Shown piece by piece: positions 1-6,504 of a stretch of 64,000 nt of DNA. The notes under the pieces are model-generated. The model was given only the letters and a program-made list of their open reading frames with translations. It searched no databases and was not told the DNA's origin. The DNA is from JBBRHH01 sp963788015 (GTDB lineage: Bacteria > Planctomycetota > Phycisphaerae > Tepidisphaerales > Tepidisphaeraceae): assembly GCA_963788015.1 (NCBI GenBank), contig CAWBEY010000004.1, positions 124,001 to 188,000 on the forward strand, in the 5' to 3' direction. The translations under genes were made by a program, and so were the position numbers. Position 1 is the first letter of the stretch; every line of letters begins with the position of its first letter.

Positions 1-137
1 GGGTTTTCATTCTTTCCAACCACTATCAAGTCCGCGATTGTCCAGAACCACTCAAAGACGCCGACAACCGCCGGGCCGAAATCCAGATTGACCATTCGCA
101 ATATATCATTTGGATCGACCCGCTCGTCCCCGATCAC
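1..137 (-). CDS. Hypothetical protein, C-terminal part cut by window edge
   Basis: A minus-strand frame runs off the left edge of the window. It can start at GTG 137-135, inside the end of the gene at 106-498, or at ATG 95-93. The visible part includes FGPAVVGVFEWFWTIADL, a hydrophobic stretch that could be a membrane segment. The overlap with the upstream gene suggests translational coupling in one operon. I do not recognise a family, and the fragment is too short to be certain that it is a gene. Confidence 0.4.
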   Translation of the reverse strand, partial: MIGDERVDPNDILRMVNLDFGPAVVGVFEWFWTIADLIVVGKNEN

Positions 138-498
138 CGGCGGATGCGGGTTGTCGCCCATGCGGTGTCTCAGGCTTGGGCGGAACGCCTGGCGGTATCT
201 CCAGCGGTAGACTAGGAGAGGACACGACCGGCGCATTTTCCGCCTGTACATCCCCGGCCGCAATGGCCTTGGCCTCCTCTATCAGGCGGCGCATATCGTG
301 TTCCCCCATATCAGAGATTAGAACGCGGTTCGCCAGCTCTCTTTGCTCCGCTTCGCTCATCCTTAGCCAGAGCAGCGATGCGCCGGCACACGCGACCCAC
401 CGCCTTTTTTCTCCGAATGTCTTTGCAGCCTTCTCGAAAGCAGCCGCCAATTCTTCCGGCATTGAGAAATTGAACTTAATTTTTTTAGCCACAACCAT
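106..498 (-). CDS. Small hypothetical protein, possible regulator
   Basis: This 130-residue protein has a basic start followed by FNFSMPEELAAAFEKA, a strand-then-helix pattern that resembles small ribbon-helix-helix DNA-binding proteins. The resemblance is weak and is inference only. The C-terminal 35 residues are proline- and arginine-rich and look disordered. The gene is divergent from the 56-residue gene at 600-770, and the space between them holds a repeated, partly palindromic sequence at 531-553 that could be an operator. The start at 498 is the ATG; a clear Shine-Dalgarno sequence is not seen. It could be an element-encoded repressor, but no family match can be claimed. Confidence 0.55.
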   Translation of the reverse strand: MVVAKKIKFNFSMPEELAAAFEKAAKTFGEKRRWVACAGASLLWLRMSEAEQRELANRVLISDMGEHDMRRLIEEAKAIAAGDVQAENAPVVSSPSLPLEIPPGVPPKPETPHGRQPASAGDRGRAGRSK

Positions 499-530
499 AT
501 TGCATCCAATCGCTTACGCTAAATCAACAG

Positions 531-553
531 AGAATTTCGGAAGAATCTTCGGA
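531..553. promoter_or_regulatory. Candidate operator: direct repeat with inner palindrome
   Basis: Two near-identical units, AGAATTTCGGA (531-541) and AGAATCTTCGGA (542-553), lie head to tail between two divergent genes. The centre GAAGA-N-TCTTC (540-550) is a palindrome. The position just upstream of the promoter at 562-590 fits an operator for a divergently encoded regulator. No binding protein is proven. Confidence 0.4.
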
Positions 554-561
554 GAATGTTG

Positions 562-590
562 TTGACGTTTGGGGAGTTGTCGCCGATAAT
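562..590 (+). promoter_or_regulatory. Sigma-70-type promoter giving a near-leaderless transcript
   Basis: TTGACG (562-567) and GATAAT (585-590) are separated by 17 bases, a strong match to the sigma-70 consensus. Transcription would begin near 597, only about three bases before the ATG at 600, so the mRNA would be almost leaderless. Confidence 0.6.
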
Positions 591-599
591 TCTCCCATC

Positions 600-770
600 A
601 TGAGCGAACAAAAAGAGAATCAGATGCGGCCGACGAAGCCAAAGGTGCAGCGGACGTATGTCACCGCCCGCGATGCAGAGACGGGCAAAACAAAAAACGT
701 GACTCTCTACAACGCTACACCCGCCGATGTAATCCGCCGTCTCTGCGGATCAGCTACCCCTCAAAGTTAA
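600..770 (+). CDS. 56-residue hypothetical protein
   Basis: The gene begins MSEQKENQMRPTKPKVQRTY and ends with TAA at 768-770. The product is small, polar and basic in its first third. No family is recognised. A good promoter lies directly upstream and leaves almost no 5' leader, so there is no Shine-Dalgarno sequence; initiation may be leaderless. It is divergent from the possible regulator at 106-498 and is the first gene of the plus-strand array of the element. Confidence 0.55.
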   Translation: MSEQKENQMRPTKPKVQRTYVTARDAETGKTKNVTLYNATPADVIRRLCGSATPQS

Positions 771-837
771 GCTATTCCCGCTTCTCACGCGCTTATAAAC
801 CCCCGCCGTTTTTGGAGCAGTAAGGGAAAGGGAAGAA

Positions 838-969
838 GTGACGCAAAAGACTTGGCGCGAACATATGGCGGCACTTTCGATGGATTGGTATCGACGTGGA
901 CGCGGGTGGCTGATGAGAACGATGCGAAGCTGGGAAGAAGTTGAGTCGTTTTGGAAAGACTTTGAATAA
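838..969 (+). CDS. 43-residue hypothetical protein, GTG start
   Basis: A GTG at 838 is preceded by a purine-rich AGGGAAAGGGAAGAA ribosome-binding region and opens a 43-residue frame ending at TAA 967-969. The product is rich in tryptophan and charged residues and ends EEVESFWKDFE. A later ATG at 865 would give 34 residues. The next gene follows after eight bases, so both probably share one transcript. Function unknown. Confidence 0.45.
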   Translation: MTQKTWREHMAALSMDWYRRGRGWLMRTMRSWEEVESFWKDFE

Positions 970-977
970 GGACCGCC

Positions 978-1109
978 ATGACCATGAAACAAGAGTTAAT
1001 CGCCATCGCCCGCCACACCGACCGCATCCACCAGATCGCGGAGGAAATCGCCGCCCTGCCCCCGATTGAAGATGAGGAGGACGGGGAACGCTGGGACGGG
1101 CAGGAATAG
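978..1109 (+). CDS. 43-residue acidic hypothetical protein
   Basis: The frame starts MTMKQELIAIARHTDRIHQI and ends in a strongly acidic tail with DEEDGERWDGQE. The first 30 residues look amphipathic and helical. The start lies eight bases after the previous stop with AAGGACCGCC upstream. No family is recognised. Small acidic proteins of this kind are common in phages and integrative elements. Confidence 0.5.
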   Translation: MTMKQELIAIARHTDRIHQIAEEIAALPPIEDEEDGERWDGQE

Positions 1110-1142
1110 CCATCAACCACTTACCACAGAAGGAGAGACGCC

Positions 1143-1412
1143 ATGAACGCCTACGCACTACCTGTTGAAGCTGATTACCCCGCCGGCACGACCGCCAACG
1201 ACATTGACGCACAGGCCAACGCGCCGAAGTGCTGGGAGTCGCTGAGCGAGCCGGAGCAATCGGCCATCGACAATAAATTCCTCGACGCATGGGGGATGAC
1301 GCTGTTGACTGAGCTGGAGGGCCGGATGGACGCCAGCGAAGTCATGCAATGCGTCATGCGATACCGGGCGATGCTGTGGGATTTTCGGAATGAAGAAGCA
1401 TCGAAGCTGTGA
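1143..1412 (+). CDS. 89-residue hypothetical protein
   Basis: A GAAGGAGAG ribosome-binding site lies eight bases before the ATG at 1143. The protein is acidic and predicted helical, with a central part reading LSEPEQSAIDNKFLDAWG. No known domain is recognised. It lies in the same strand and array as its neighbours, with a 33-base gap before it, and is probably co-transcribed with them. Confidence 0.6.
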   Translation: MNAYALPVEADYPAGTTANDIDAQANAPKCWESLSEPEQSAIDNKFLDAWGMTLLTELEGRMDASEVMQCVMRYRAMLWDFRNEEASKL

Positions 1413-1482
1413 ACGAACGCCTAACCCCGCCGCCCACTGACCCAAGCAAGTGAAGGACCGCAAAGCATCGAAAGGGAAGAAC

Positions 1483-2289
1483 ATGAAGCGCGGGAACAAA
1501 ATCATTCTATCTCCAGAAGTCATTGCGATTCTGGACGCATCGCGGATCGAGGGAAACAACCTCTATCTCCCCGGCGCACAGCTTGATCGCAGCATGTACG
1601 TCAAGGTGAATTTGGCATTGACGGCGCTGGGCGGTAAGTGGAAGGGCGGTAACACCAAGGCCCATATATTCGCCAGTGACCCGTCCGAACGAATCGAATC
1701 GGCCATACTCACGGGCGAAGTCATTGATCTCAAAAAGCTCTACCAATTCTTTCCCACACCACCGGCGCTGGCTGACAGGCTGGTGGACCTTGCCGATGTT
1801 TACCCCGGACAAACCGTTCTGGAGCCATCGGCCGGTCATGGGGCGATTGTCGATGCCATCGTTCGACTGAACAACGGGGCCAAGATTGACATGGTGGAGC
1901 TTGACCAGGCCAACCGCGCCAAACTGGCAACCCACGCGGAGGGGATTCTGATGGACGAGCCGGACTTCCTCAAGGTCGATCTATCCGTATCTCCTAACGG
2001 CGAGGGGTGGGATCGCATCATCGCCAATCCGCCGTTCGCGAAAGGTCAGGACATTCAGCACGTCACACACATGATGACTCTTGTGCGACCGGGCGGCGTC
2101 GTGGTCAGCGTCGTGTCTGGATCTGTGGCCTTTCGTGAAGGGGTGAAGTTTCAAGCCTTCCGCGATTTGATCGACACCCACGGCGGAACGATTGAATCGC
2201 TTCCCGACGATTCGTTCAAGGAATCGGGAACCAGCGTCAATGCGTGCGTCTTGACCGTATCGCGGAAGCTCACGGCAAAGGCGGCTTAA
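1483..2289 (+). CDS. SAM-dependent DNA methyltransferase-like protein
   Basis: The 268-residue protein has the two hallmarks of an N6-adenine or N4-cytosine class I methyltransferase. VLEPSAGHGAIVDAI (about residues 112-126) is the SAM-binding motif I, and RIIANPPFA (about residues 175-183) is the catalytic motif IV of NPPF type. The N-terminal 75 residues form a separate small domain. I chose ATG 1483 rather than the in-frame GTG at 1450 because AAGGGAAGAA lies just before it. No restriction endonuclease is nearby, so this is probably an orphan phage-type enzyme that modifies element or host DNA. The target sequence cannot be told from the sequence. Confidence 0.75.
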   Translation: MKRGNKIILSPEVIAILDASRIEGNNLYLPGAQLDRSMYVKVNLALTALGGKWKGGNTKAHIFASDPSERIESAILTGEVIDLKKLYQFFPTPPALADRLVDLADVYPGQTVLEPSAGHGAIVDAIVRLNNGAKIDMVELDQANRAKLATHAEGILMDEPDFLKVDLSVSPNGEGWDRIIANPPFAKGQDIQHVTHMMTLVRPGGVVVSVVSGSVAFREGVKFQAFRDLIDTHGGTIESLPDDSFKESGTSVNACVLTVSRKLTAKAA

Positions 2290-2293
2290 CCAC

Positions 2294-3232
2294 ATGCTCA
2301 CCCACATCGAATCACAAATAGCCGATATTTACCGACAACTCGCGGCATTGAACGCCATGCCCGCGCCGGTGCGGATGCCGGCAATGGATGCGAACGAGGA
2401 CTATACGTTCCCGGATGGGTCGATGGTGCGTTCGTCAGGCGAACGCCCGGGCCTCTGGTTCGTTAAAACCAAGCAAGGCGTCTTGCTTAATATCGGAAAG
2501 GAAGTGCTCTACTGCACCTCCCCCCAACTTGCCGCACTCGCCCTCGCGGCCATCGGCCAGGGGCCAGCGTCGATGCCGGTGGAGACGGTGGAGAAGCCCG
2601 CGATCACCGAGGACGCGGTGCGGGAATGGCTATTAAAACACGACCTGAACATTCGTATCAACGAAACAACGTCGGCTAAAATCTGCCTCTGCCACGGCGG
2701 CCATGTTTTCGTTGATGTGCTTAGGGACGGTGGCGAAAAAGTGTCGGCCAATGTGGAGTTGCAAGGCAACGACATCGAAGCGTGGATTGGGACGGATGGA
2801 GACACCGAAAAGAAAACCTTCACCCTCCACCCCGACAACTCCATCACCAGCGACCCGCCGGAGGCCAAGGCCGAGCAACCCGCGCCAAGCCCGCCCGCCA
2901 TCGTGGAGGTGCTGAATGCAGCGGACAAATATGTGGGAATGGCCGGTTGCAGCGATTTGTATAACGATCTCCGTATCGCCGTCGCCGCGTACCGTGCCTC
3001 CCTCGCCGCGAAGCCGGAGGCCGCAACTGCCGTGGAGTTGAGCGAGGAAGAGCGGAATACGTTGTATGACGCTGGGTACTTTGAGTCCGGCATTATTCGT
3101 TCGGCCAGATCCGCAAAAGGACTAATTGAAAAGGGGCTAGTGTCGCACGAAGAGGCGGCGGACGATGGGTACCTCATTCTCTCCATAACCCCCGCCGGCC
3201 GCGCCGCGTTGAAAGCAGCGGAGGGCAAGTAA
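2294..3232 (+). CDS. Hypothetical protein with variable middle part
   Basis: This 312-residue protein starts four bases after the methyltransferase stop. A first domain (about residues 1-90) is followed by a second (about 100-180) with alternating strands, a proline/alanine-rich linker near 190-205, and a C-terminal part from about 245 that begins ELSEEERNTLYDAGYFESG and ends ITPAGRAALKAAEGK. That end resembles the winged-helix-like tail seen in many element proteins, but I do not recognise a named family. Its stop overlaps the next start by one base, which indicates translational coupling. Confidence 0.6.
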   Translation: MLTHIESQIADIYRQLAALNAMPAPVRMPAMDANEDYTFPDGSMVRSSGERPGLWFVKTKQGVLLNIGKEVLYCTSPQLAALALAAIGQGPASMPVETVEKPAITEDAVREWLLKHDLNIRINETTSAKICLCHGGHVFVDVLRDGGEKVSANVELQGNDIEAWIGTDGDTEKKTFTLHPDNSITSDPPEAKAEQPAPSPPAIVEVLNAADKYVGMAGCSDLYNDLRIAVAAYRASLAAKPEAATAVELSEEERNTLYDAGYFESGIIRSARSAKGLIEKGLVSHEEAADDGYLILSITPAGRAALKAAEGK

Positions 3233-3510
3233 TGACCCCGCCCACCGACCTAGAAGCCACCGCCGCCTACGACGCCTTCGACCGCGCTGTGCAGCGCGAC
3301 CTAGACGCCGACACGCTGGCCAGAGACGCCGCGACCGCCGCTGGGATTACGCGGGCCATTCATCCGGCACCATGCACACGATGCCCAACTATGACAATTC
3401 ACTCGCGGCCTTTGGCTGCGGAGATGGGAAAGCACCATGAAGTTCATGATAAATCAGCCGGTCGAAGTCGAGGTAGACGCCATCCGATGCGTCTTGCCGG
3501 TGCGGTATGA
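3232..3510 (+). CDS. Hypothetical protein, C-terminal end uncertain
   Basis: The gene starts within the stop of its upstream neighbour. The first 40 residues (MTPPTDLEATAAYDAFDRAV onward) are acidic and helical. The annotated frame then runs 74 bases into the next gene and becomes arginine-rich, which is unlikely for a natural end. In another frame the same DNA reads WDYAGHSSGTMHTMPNYDNS and stops at 3438-3440, overlapping the next ATG as ATGA. I therefore suspect a one-base indel near 3335-3345 and a real end at 3440. Function unknown. Confidence 0.4.
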   Translation: MTPPTDLEATAAYDAFDRAVQRDLDADTLARDAATAAGITRAIHPAPCTRCPTMTIHSRPLAAEMGKHHEVHDKSAGRSRGRRHPMRLAGAV

Positions 3511-3826
3511 GGAGGAGGATATTCCAAATGACTTTCCTCTACGTCGTGGAGACGTGTGGGAGATTACTTTCGACGTACAGACTGGCATTATCAGAGGATG
3601 GCCGCAAGGTCGGCAGGATAATGTGCAAATGAAAGTGGTGGACGGGGGCAGTTACTACCTGATGAGCGGCGAAAAAGTAATTGCTGAACTGGAGCAGGAC
3701 TATGTTCCGTCCTGTATCCCCGGCGATTCTGGCGATTACGTTAATTTCGATATTGACGAATTTGGGAAAATCACAAATTGGGAATTTGACGCCAAGGATA
3801 TTGCCGCATCGTTTGGCTTGGAATAA
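3437..3826 (+). CDS. 129-residue acidic hypothetical phage-type protein
   Basis: The protein begins MKFMINQPVEVEVDAIRCVL and has many acidic and aromatic residues with strand-rich character. A central part reads RRGDVWEITFDVQTGIIRGW. Proteins of this kind occur in phages and integrative elements, but I know of no assigned function. The ATG is preceded by GGGAAAGCACC. The gene is followed by a 27-base gap and then the next gene, so it is likely part of the same transcript. Confidence 0.65.
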   Translation: MKFMINQPVEVEVDAIRCVLPVRYEEEDIPNDFPLRRGDVWEITFDVQTGIIRGWPQGRQDNVQMKVVDGGSYYLMSGEKVIAELEQDYVPSCIPGDSGDYVNFDIDEFGKITNWEFDAKDIAASFGLE

Positions 3827-3853
3827 CCGACTGCGACTACAGGAGATATTGAA

Positions 3854-4156
3854 ATGACCAACGCACTACAGATCATCGCCAGCGACCCGAATATCGCCCC
3901 GGCGTACCGCGACGCCATCCGGCCACCGGGGCAGTTCTTCGGCGTATTGGAGGGCGGCTTCAACGGCAAGCCGTTCAAAGCATTTGTTCGACTGCCAGAG
4001 GGCCGACGGATCTCGGTTGGCCGGTTTGTCCGCGAAGCCGATGCATGGAAAGCCGTGAGCGACCGAATCGCCGCGATCAAGCAGGAGCGGGCGGTTTATC
4101 GCGAGCGCGAGGAGTGGGACGAGCGGAATGCAGCCGAGTGGCATGAGGGGGATTGA
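3854..4156 (+). CDS. 100-residue hypothetical protein
   Basis: An AGGAGATATTGAA ribosome-binding region precedes the ATG. The protein has a strand-rich first half (GQFFGVLEGGFNGKPFKAFV) and a helical, charged C-terminal half ending AEWHEGD. No family is recognised. The stop TGA at 4154-4156 overlaps a possible TTG start for a tiny downstream frame. Confidence 0.6.
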   Translation: MTNALQIIASDPNIAPAYRDAIRPPGQFFGVLEGGFNGKPFKAFVRLPEGRRISVGRFVREADAWKAVSDRIAAIKQERAVYREREEWDERNAAEWHEGD

Positions 4157-4266
4157 GTTGGCGTGAGTCGCAGTGCGACGGAGCAACGGCTTGGCTGGGG
4201 CCGCCGTCGTGGAAGCCGCCGCGACCAGTGACCGCGATGAGGCTTTCGATTCATGCCTTTGTTTAG
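4153..4266 (+). CDS. 37-residue hypothetical protein, TTG start
   Basis: A short frame in the space between two larger genes could start at TTG 4153, overlapping the upstream stop, and ends at TAG 4264-4266. The product contains ESQCDGATAWLGPPSWKPP and has a natural-looking composition. The start codon is weak and the gene may be spurious. Confidence 0.3.
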   Translation: MSWRESQCDGATAWLGPPSWKPPRPVTAMRLSIHAFV

Positions 4267-4288
4267 GACACACGAACAGGAGAACGCG

Positions 4289-4729
4289 ATGCAGACGTGG
4301 AACGATCTTGACAAGAGCAAATACCCCGCCGGACCTTGGATGGATGAACCAGACAAGGCGCAATGGGTGGACGCGGAAACGGGTCTGGACTGCCTCATCG
4401 TGCGAGCGAATGGGCTGGGCCATCTTTGCGGCTACGTCGGCCTGCCCGAATCGCATCCGCTGTTCGGGAAGGATTACAAAGTCCCCGATGCGTCGGTTCA
4501 CGGTGGGTTGACCTTCGCCGACAAGTGCCATGAGGGCGGGCGCATCTGCCACGTCCCCGAGCCAGGACGCCCGGAGCATGTGTGGTGGTTTGGATTTGAC
4601 TGTGCCCATCTTGGCGACGTGTCGCCGACGTACCGCCTGCATTCACACGACACCTACCGCGACTTCCAATACGTCAAAGAGGAATGCGAATCGCTGGCGC
4701 GCCAACTGAAAAACTCGGCGACGGCGTAA
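4289..4729 (+). CDS. 146-residue hypothetical protein
   Basis: I chose ATG 4289 because AGGAGAA lies six bases before it; the frame is also open from 4253. The protein is rich in histidine, tryptophan and cysteine, with segments such as GPWMDEPDKAQWVDAETG and a C-terminal RDFQYVKEECESLARQL. The H, C and W content could mean metal binding, but no motif of a known family is clear. Related proteins in phages have no assigned role. It lies 31 bases before csrA, with which it may be co-transcribed. Confidence 0.6.
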   Translation: MQTWNDLDKSKYPAGPWMDEPDKAQWVDAETGLDCLIVRANGLGHLCGYVGLPESHPLFGKDYKVPDASVHGGLTFADKCHEGGRICHVPEPGRPEHVWWFGFDCAHLGDVSPTYRLHSHDTYRDFQYVKEECESLARQLKNSATA

Positions 4730-4760
4730 CACCCAACCATCAACTTTCACGGAGGATCCC

Positions 4761-4940
4761 ATGTTGATTTTGAGCAGACAGATGGATGAAAAAATCATGA
4801 TCGGCGACGACATCGAAATAACCATCGTGGCGATTCGCGGCGACAAAGTGCGGCTGGGCATCACAGCGCCGAAGGCGGTCCAGGTGCATCGGCGCGAGGT
4901 GTTCGATGCGATCCAGAAGTCGGCCGCGAAGGCTGAATAG
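4761..4940 (+). CDS. csrA: Carbon storage regulator CsrA
   Basis: The 59-residue product starts MLILSRQMDEKIMIGDD and contains VRLGITAPKAVQVHRREV, the unmistakable CsrA fold. Leu4 and Arg44, the residues that contact the GGA motif in RNA, are both kept. CsrA dimers bind mRNA leaders and block or promote translation. The gene has a strong GGAGGA ribosome-binding site. The sequence ACGGA overlaps it and fits the ANGGA core that CsrA binds, so autoregulation is possible. The gene sits among unknown element genes, not beside flagellar genes. This suggests a mobile copy that could reprogram host translation. FliW, the usual antagonist, is not seen. Confidence 0.93.
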   Translation: MLILSRQMDEKIMIGDDIEITIVAIRGDKVRLGITAPKAVQVHRREVFDAIQKSAAKAE

Positions 4941-4969
4941 TTTTCTACAACATTGAAGGGAAGTGTGTG

Positions 4970-5464
4970 ATGGGCCTCGATATTACAGTGAATGTAACAG
5001 CGGAAGAAGTCCGCGAAGGTCTTGAGGACAGCGATTGCGGCGTCAAGCATCCAGAGGTTGCACGCAAGCTGCTAGAGCGGTTCGCTGACGATGAGAAGAT
5101 TCACGTCAGGCCGGGAAGCTACAGCGGCCTCCATGTCGTCCGCGATCAATTCATTCGCCTGAAAAAGCTCGACCCCGAACCAACCACAGCCGCGATCAAT
5201 GCGGCGATGCCCGAATCGCATTTGGAGTACCACCTTCTCAATCACTGTGACGCCGAAGGCTGGTATCTGCCCGACGACTTCTCGACGCCGGCGTGGGCCG
5301 ATGGGGTTTCGATTGGTTCCAGCGTGCGATTGCTGGCCGAGCTTGAGGAGTTGGAAATCGAGCGCGGCAAGCAGCCCGACGATGGGTGGGGCAGCCGATG
5401 GGACGCGGTTTACATCGCCGCCGTGGCGTCGGTTGTGACCAATACGCCGATACATTTTGGTTGA
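4970..5464 (+). CDS. Hypothetical protein, 164 residues
   Basis: The frame is open from GTG 4967, but ATG 4970 with GAAGGGAAG upstream is the likely start. The protein begins MGLDITVNVTAEEVREGLED and has an acidic, mixed helix-strand composition without membrane segments. I recognise no catalytic motif. It follows csrA by 29 bases and may share its transcript. Related proteins are found in element and phage neighbourhoods with unknown roles. Confidence 0.6.
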   Translation: MGLDITVNVTAEEVREGLEDSDCGVKHPEVARKLLERFADDEKIHVRPGSYSGLHVVRDQFIRLKKLDPEPTTAAINAAMPESHLEYHLLNHCDAEGWYLPDDFSTPAWADGVSIGSSVRLLAELEELEIERGKQPDDGWGSRWDAVYIAAVASVVTNTPIHFG

Positions 5465-5877
5465 ATAGTTTTCTCCCTCCTGCCGGGCGGGAACGCACAC
5501 CGGGCGGTTATTTAAGGCGTTTACGGAAGTGGATGAGGTGAAGTGATGACAGAACAACCATCCCGACCTTCCGCCCCCTCTGGCCCCGTAGGTAACGGGG
5601 CTCGCGGGCGTGATTGAAAGCCTTTTTTTTAAGGTATTCACCGGAGGTACTGACAATGCGCCGCAAGTCGTAATGGGCGTAAAACAGCGTGAGAGTTGAT
5701 TTGGCCCGACTGAGCAAAGGCGGCCACAGGACGACGAATTTTTAAGATCCCGGCGCGCCATCGCCGGTAATCACAAGCCCGATGGGGAGCCGCAAGGCGT
5801 TGATCCAAACGACGGCAGAGAAATGGCGTCCAGCCGATCCAGCTTGCAAGCGTCGGCGGGATTTGAAGGAGAATAAA
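5465..5877 (+). other. Gene-poor stretch with only tiny frames
   Basis: No convincing gene is seen here. A 23-residue frame at 5546-5617 starts with ATG after GAGGTGAAG and is rich in proline and serine; it may be spurious. Two even shorter ATG frames follow after a CCGGAGG site near 5640. A run of T (about 5621-5630) and a weak hairpin around GGCCCCGTAGGTAACGGGGC (5582-5601) could act as a terminator. Confidence 0.35.
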
Positions 5878-6261
5878 ATGGGACTCTACGACAACATCAT
5901 CTGCAAATATCCGCTACCGGGAAATCCGGTGGTGCGGGAATGGCAGACAAAAGATACGCCGGCCCAATACCTCGAAACCTACGTCATCACAGAGGATGGC
6001 CGGTTAATGCACGAGGAGTACGACACGGTTGATCGTTCAGACCCCAACGCAACTGGTGCATGGAGATTCATCGGATGCATGGCACGGGAAAATCAGCGAC
6101 TTGTTCCAGTGCCTGATTTCCGTGGGTGCATTGAGTTTTATGGTGGGAATGACAGCGGCCAGGAGTGGGAGTTTTCAGTGCTGTTCGATGAGGGCAAGCT
6201 GCTGAGCATGAAGCAACTGTATCCGCCCACGGATGACGCGGGAGAGGGGGGTGGGACGTGA
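5878..6261 (+). CDS. 127-residue hypothetical element protein
   Basis: The start ATG 5878 has the site GAAGGAGAATAAA just before it; the frame is open further upstream to 5782, but that part has no start with such a signal. The protein begins MGLYDNIICKYPLPG, a recurrent N-terminus in phage and element proteins of unknown function, and is strand-rich with many aromatic residues. The stop overlaps the start of the HTH gene by one base, which links it to the integration module. Confidence 0.65.
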   Translation: MGLYDNIICKYPLPGNPVVREWQTKDTPAQYLETYVITEDGRLMHEEYDTVDRSDPNATGAWRFIGCMARENQRLVPVPDFRGCIEFYGGNDSGQEWEFSVLFDEGKLLSMKQLYPPTDDAGEGGGT

Positions 6262-6446
6262 TGCTTACAAAGGGCAAATGGTTCTCAACGACTGAGCTTG
6301 CCGAGCGATGGAACGTCAGCAATTCCACCATCGTCCGCATATGCGCGGGCAAGACGTTGAGATCCGTAAAGATCGGCGGGATTTACCGCGTCCACCAAAG
6401 CGCCGTTGAGGCATACCGAGCGCGATGGACTGGCCGAGCCACCTGA
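6261..6446 (+). CDS. Excisionase-type helix-turn-helix protein
   Basis: The 61-residue protein has the MerR/excisionase-like winged HTH pattern. WFSTTELAERWNVSNSTIVR holds the helix-turn-helix, and VKIGGIYRVHQSAVEAYRAR the wing and last helix. It is the usual size for such directionality factors, which bind next to the attachment site and favour excision by the integrase. The gene overlaps its upstream neighbour by one base and is convergent with the integrase, with 58 bases between their ends. Function as excisionase is inferred from family and location. Confidence 0.75.
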   Translation: MLTKGKWFSTTELAERWNVSNSTIVRICAGKTLRSVKIGGIYRVHQSAVEAYRARWTGRAT

Positions 6447-6504
6447 ACCGCCAACCCAGGCAGAACTTGGAAAGACGATGCGGGCGGCAAAAGGCCGCGG
6501 GCAG

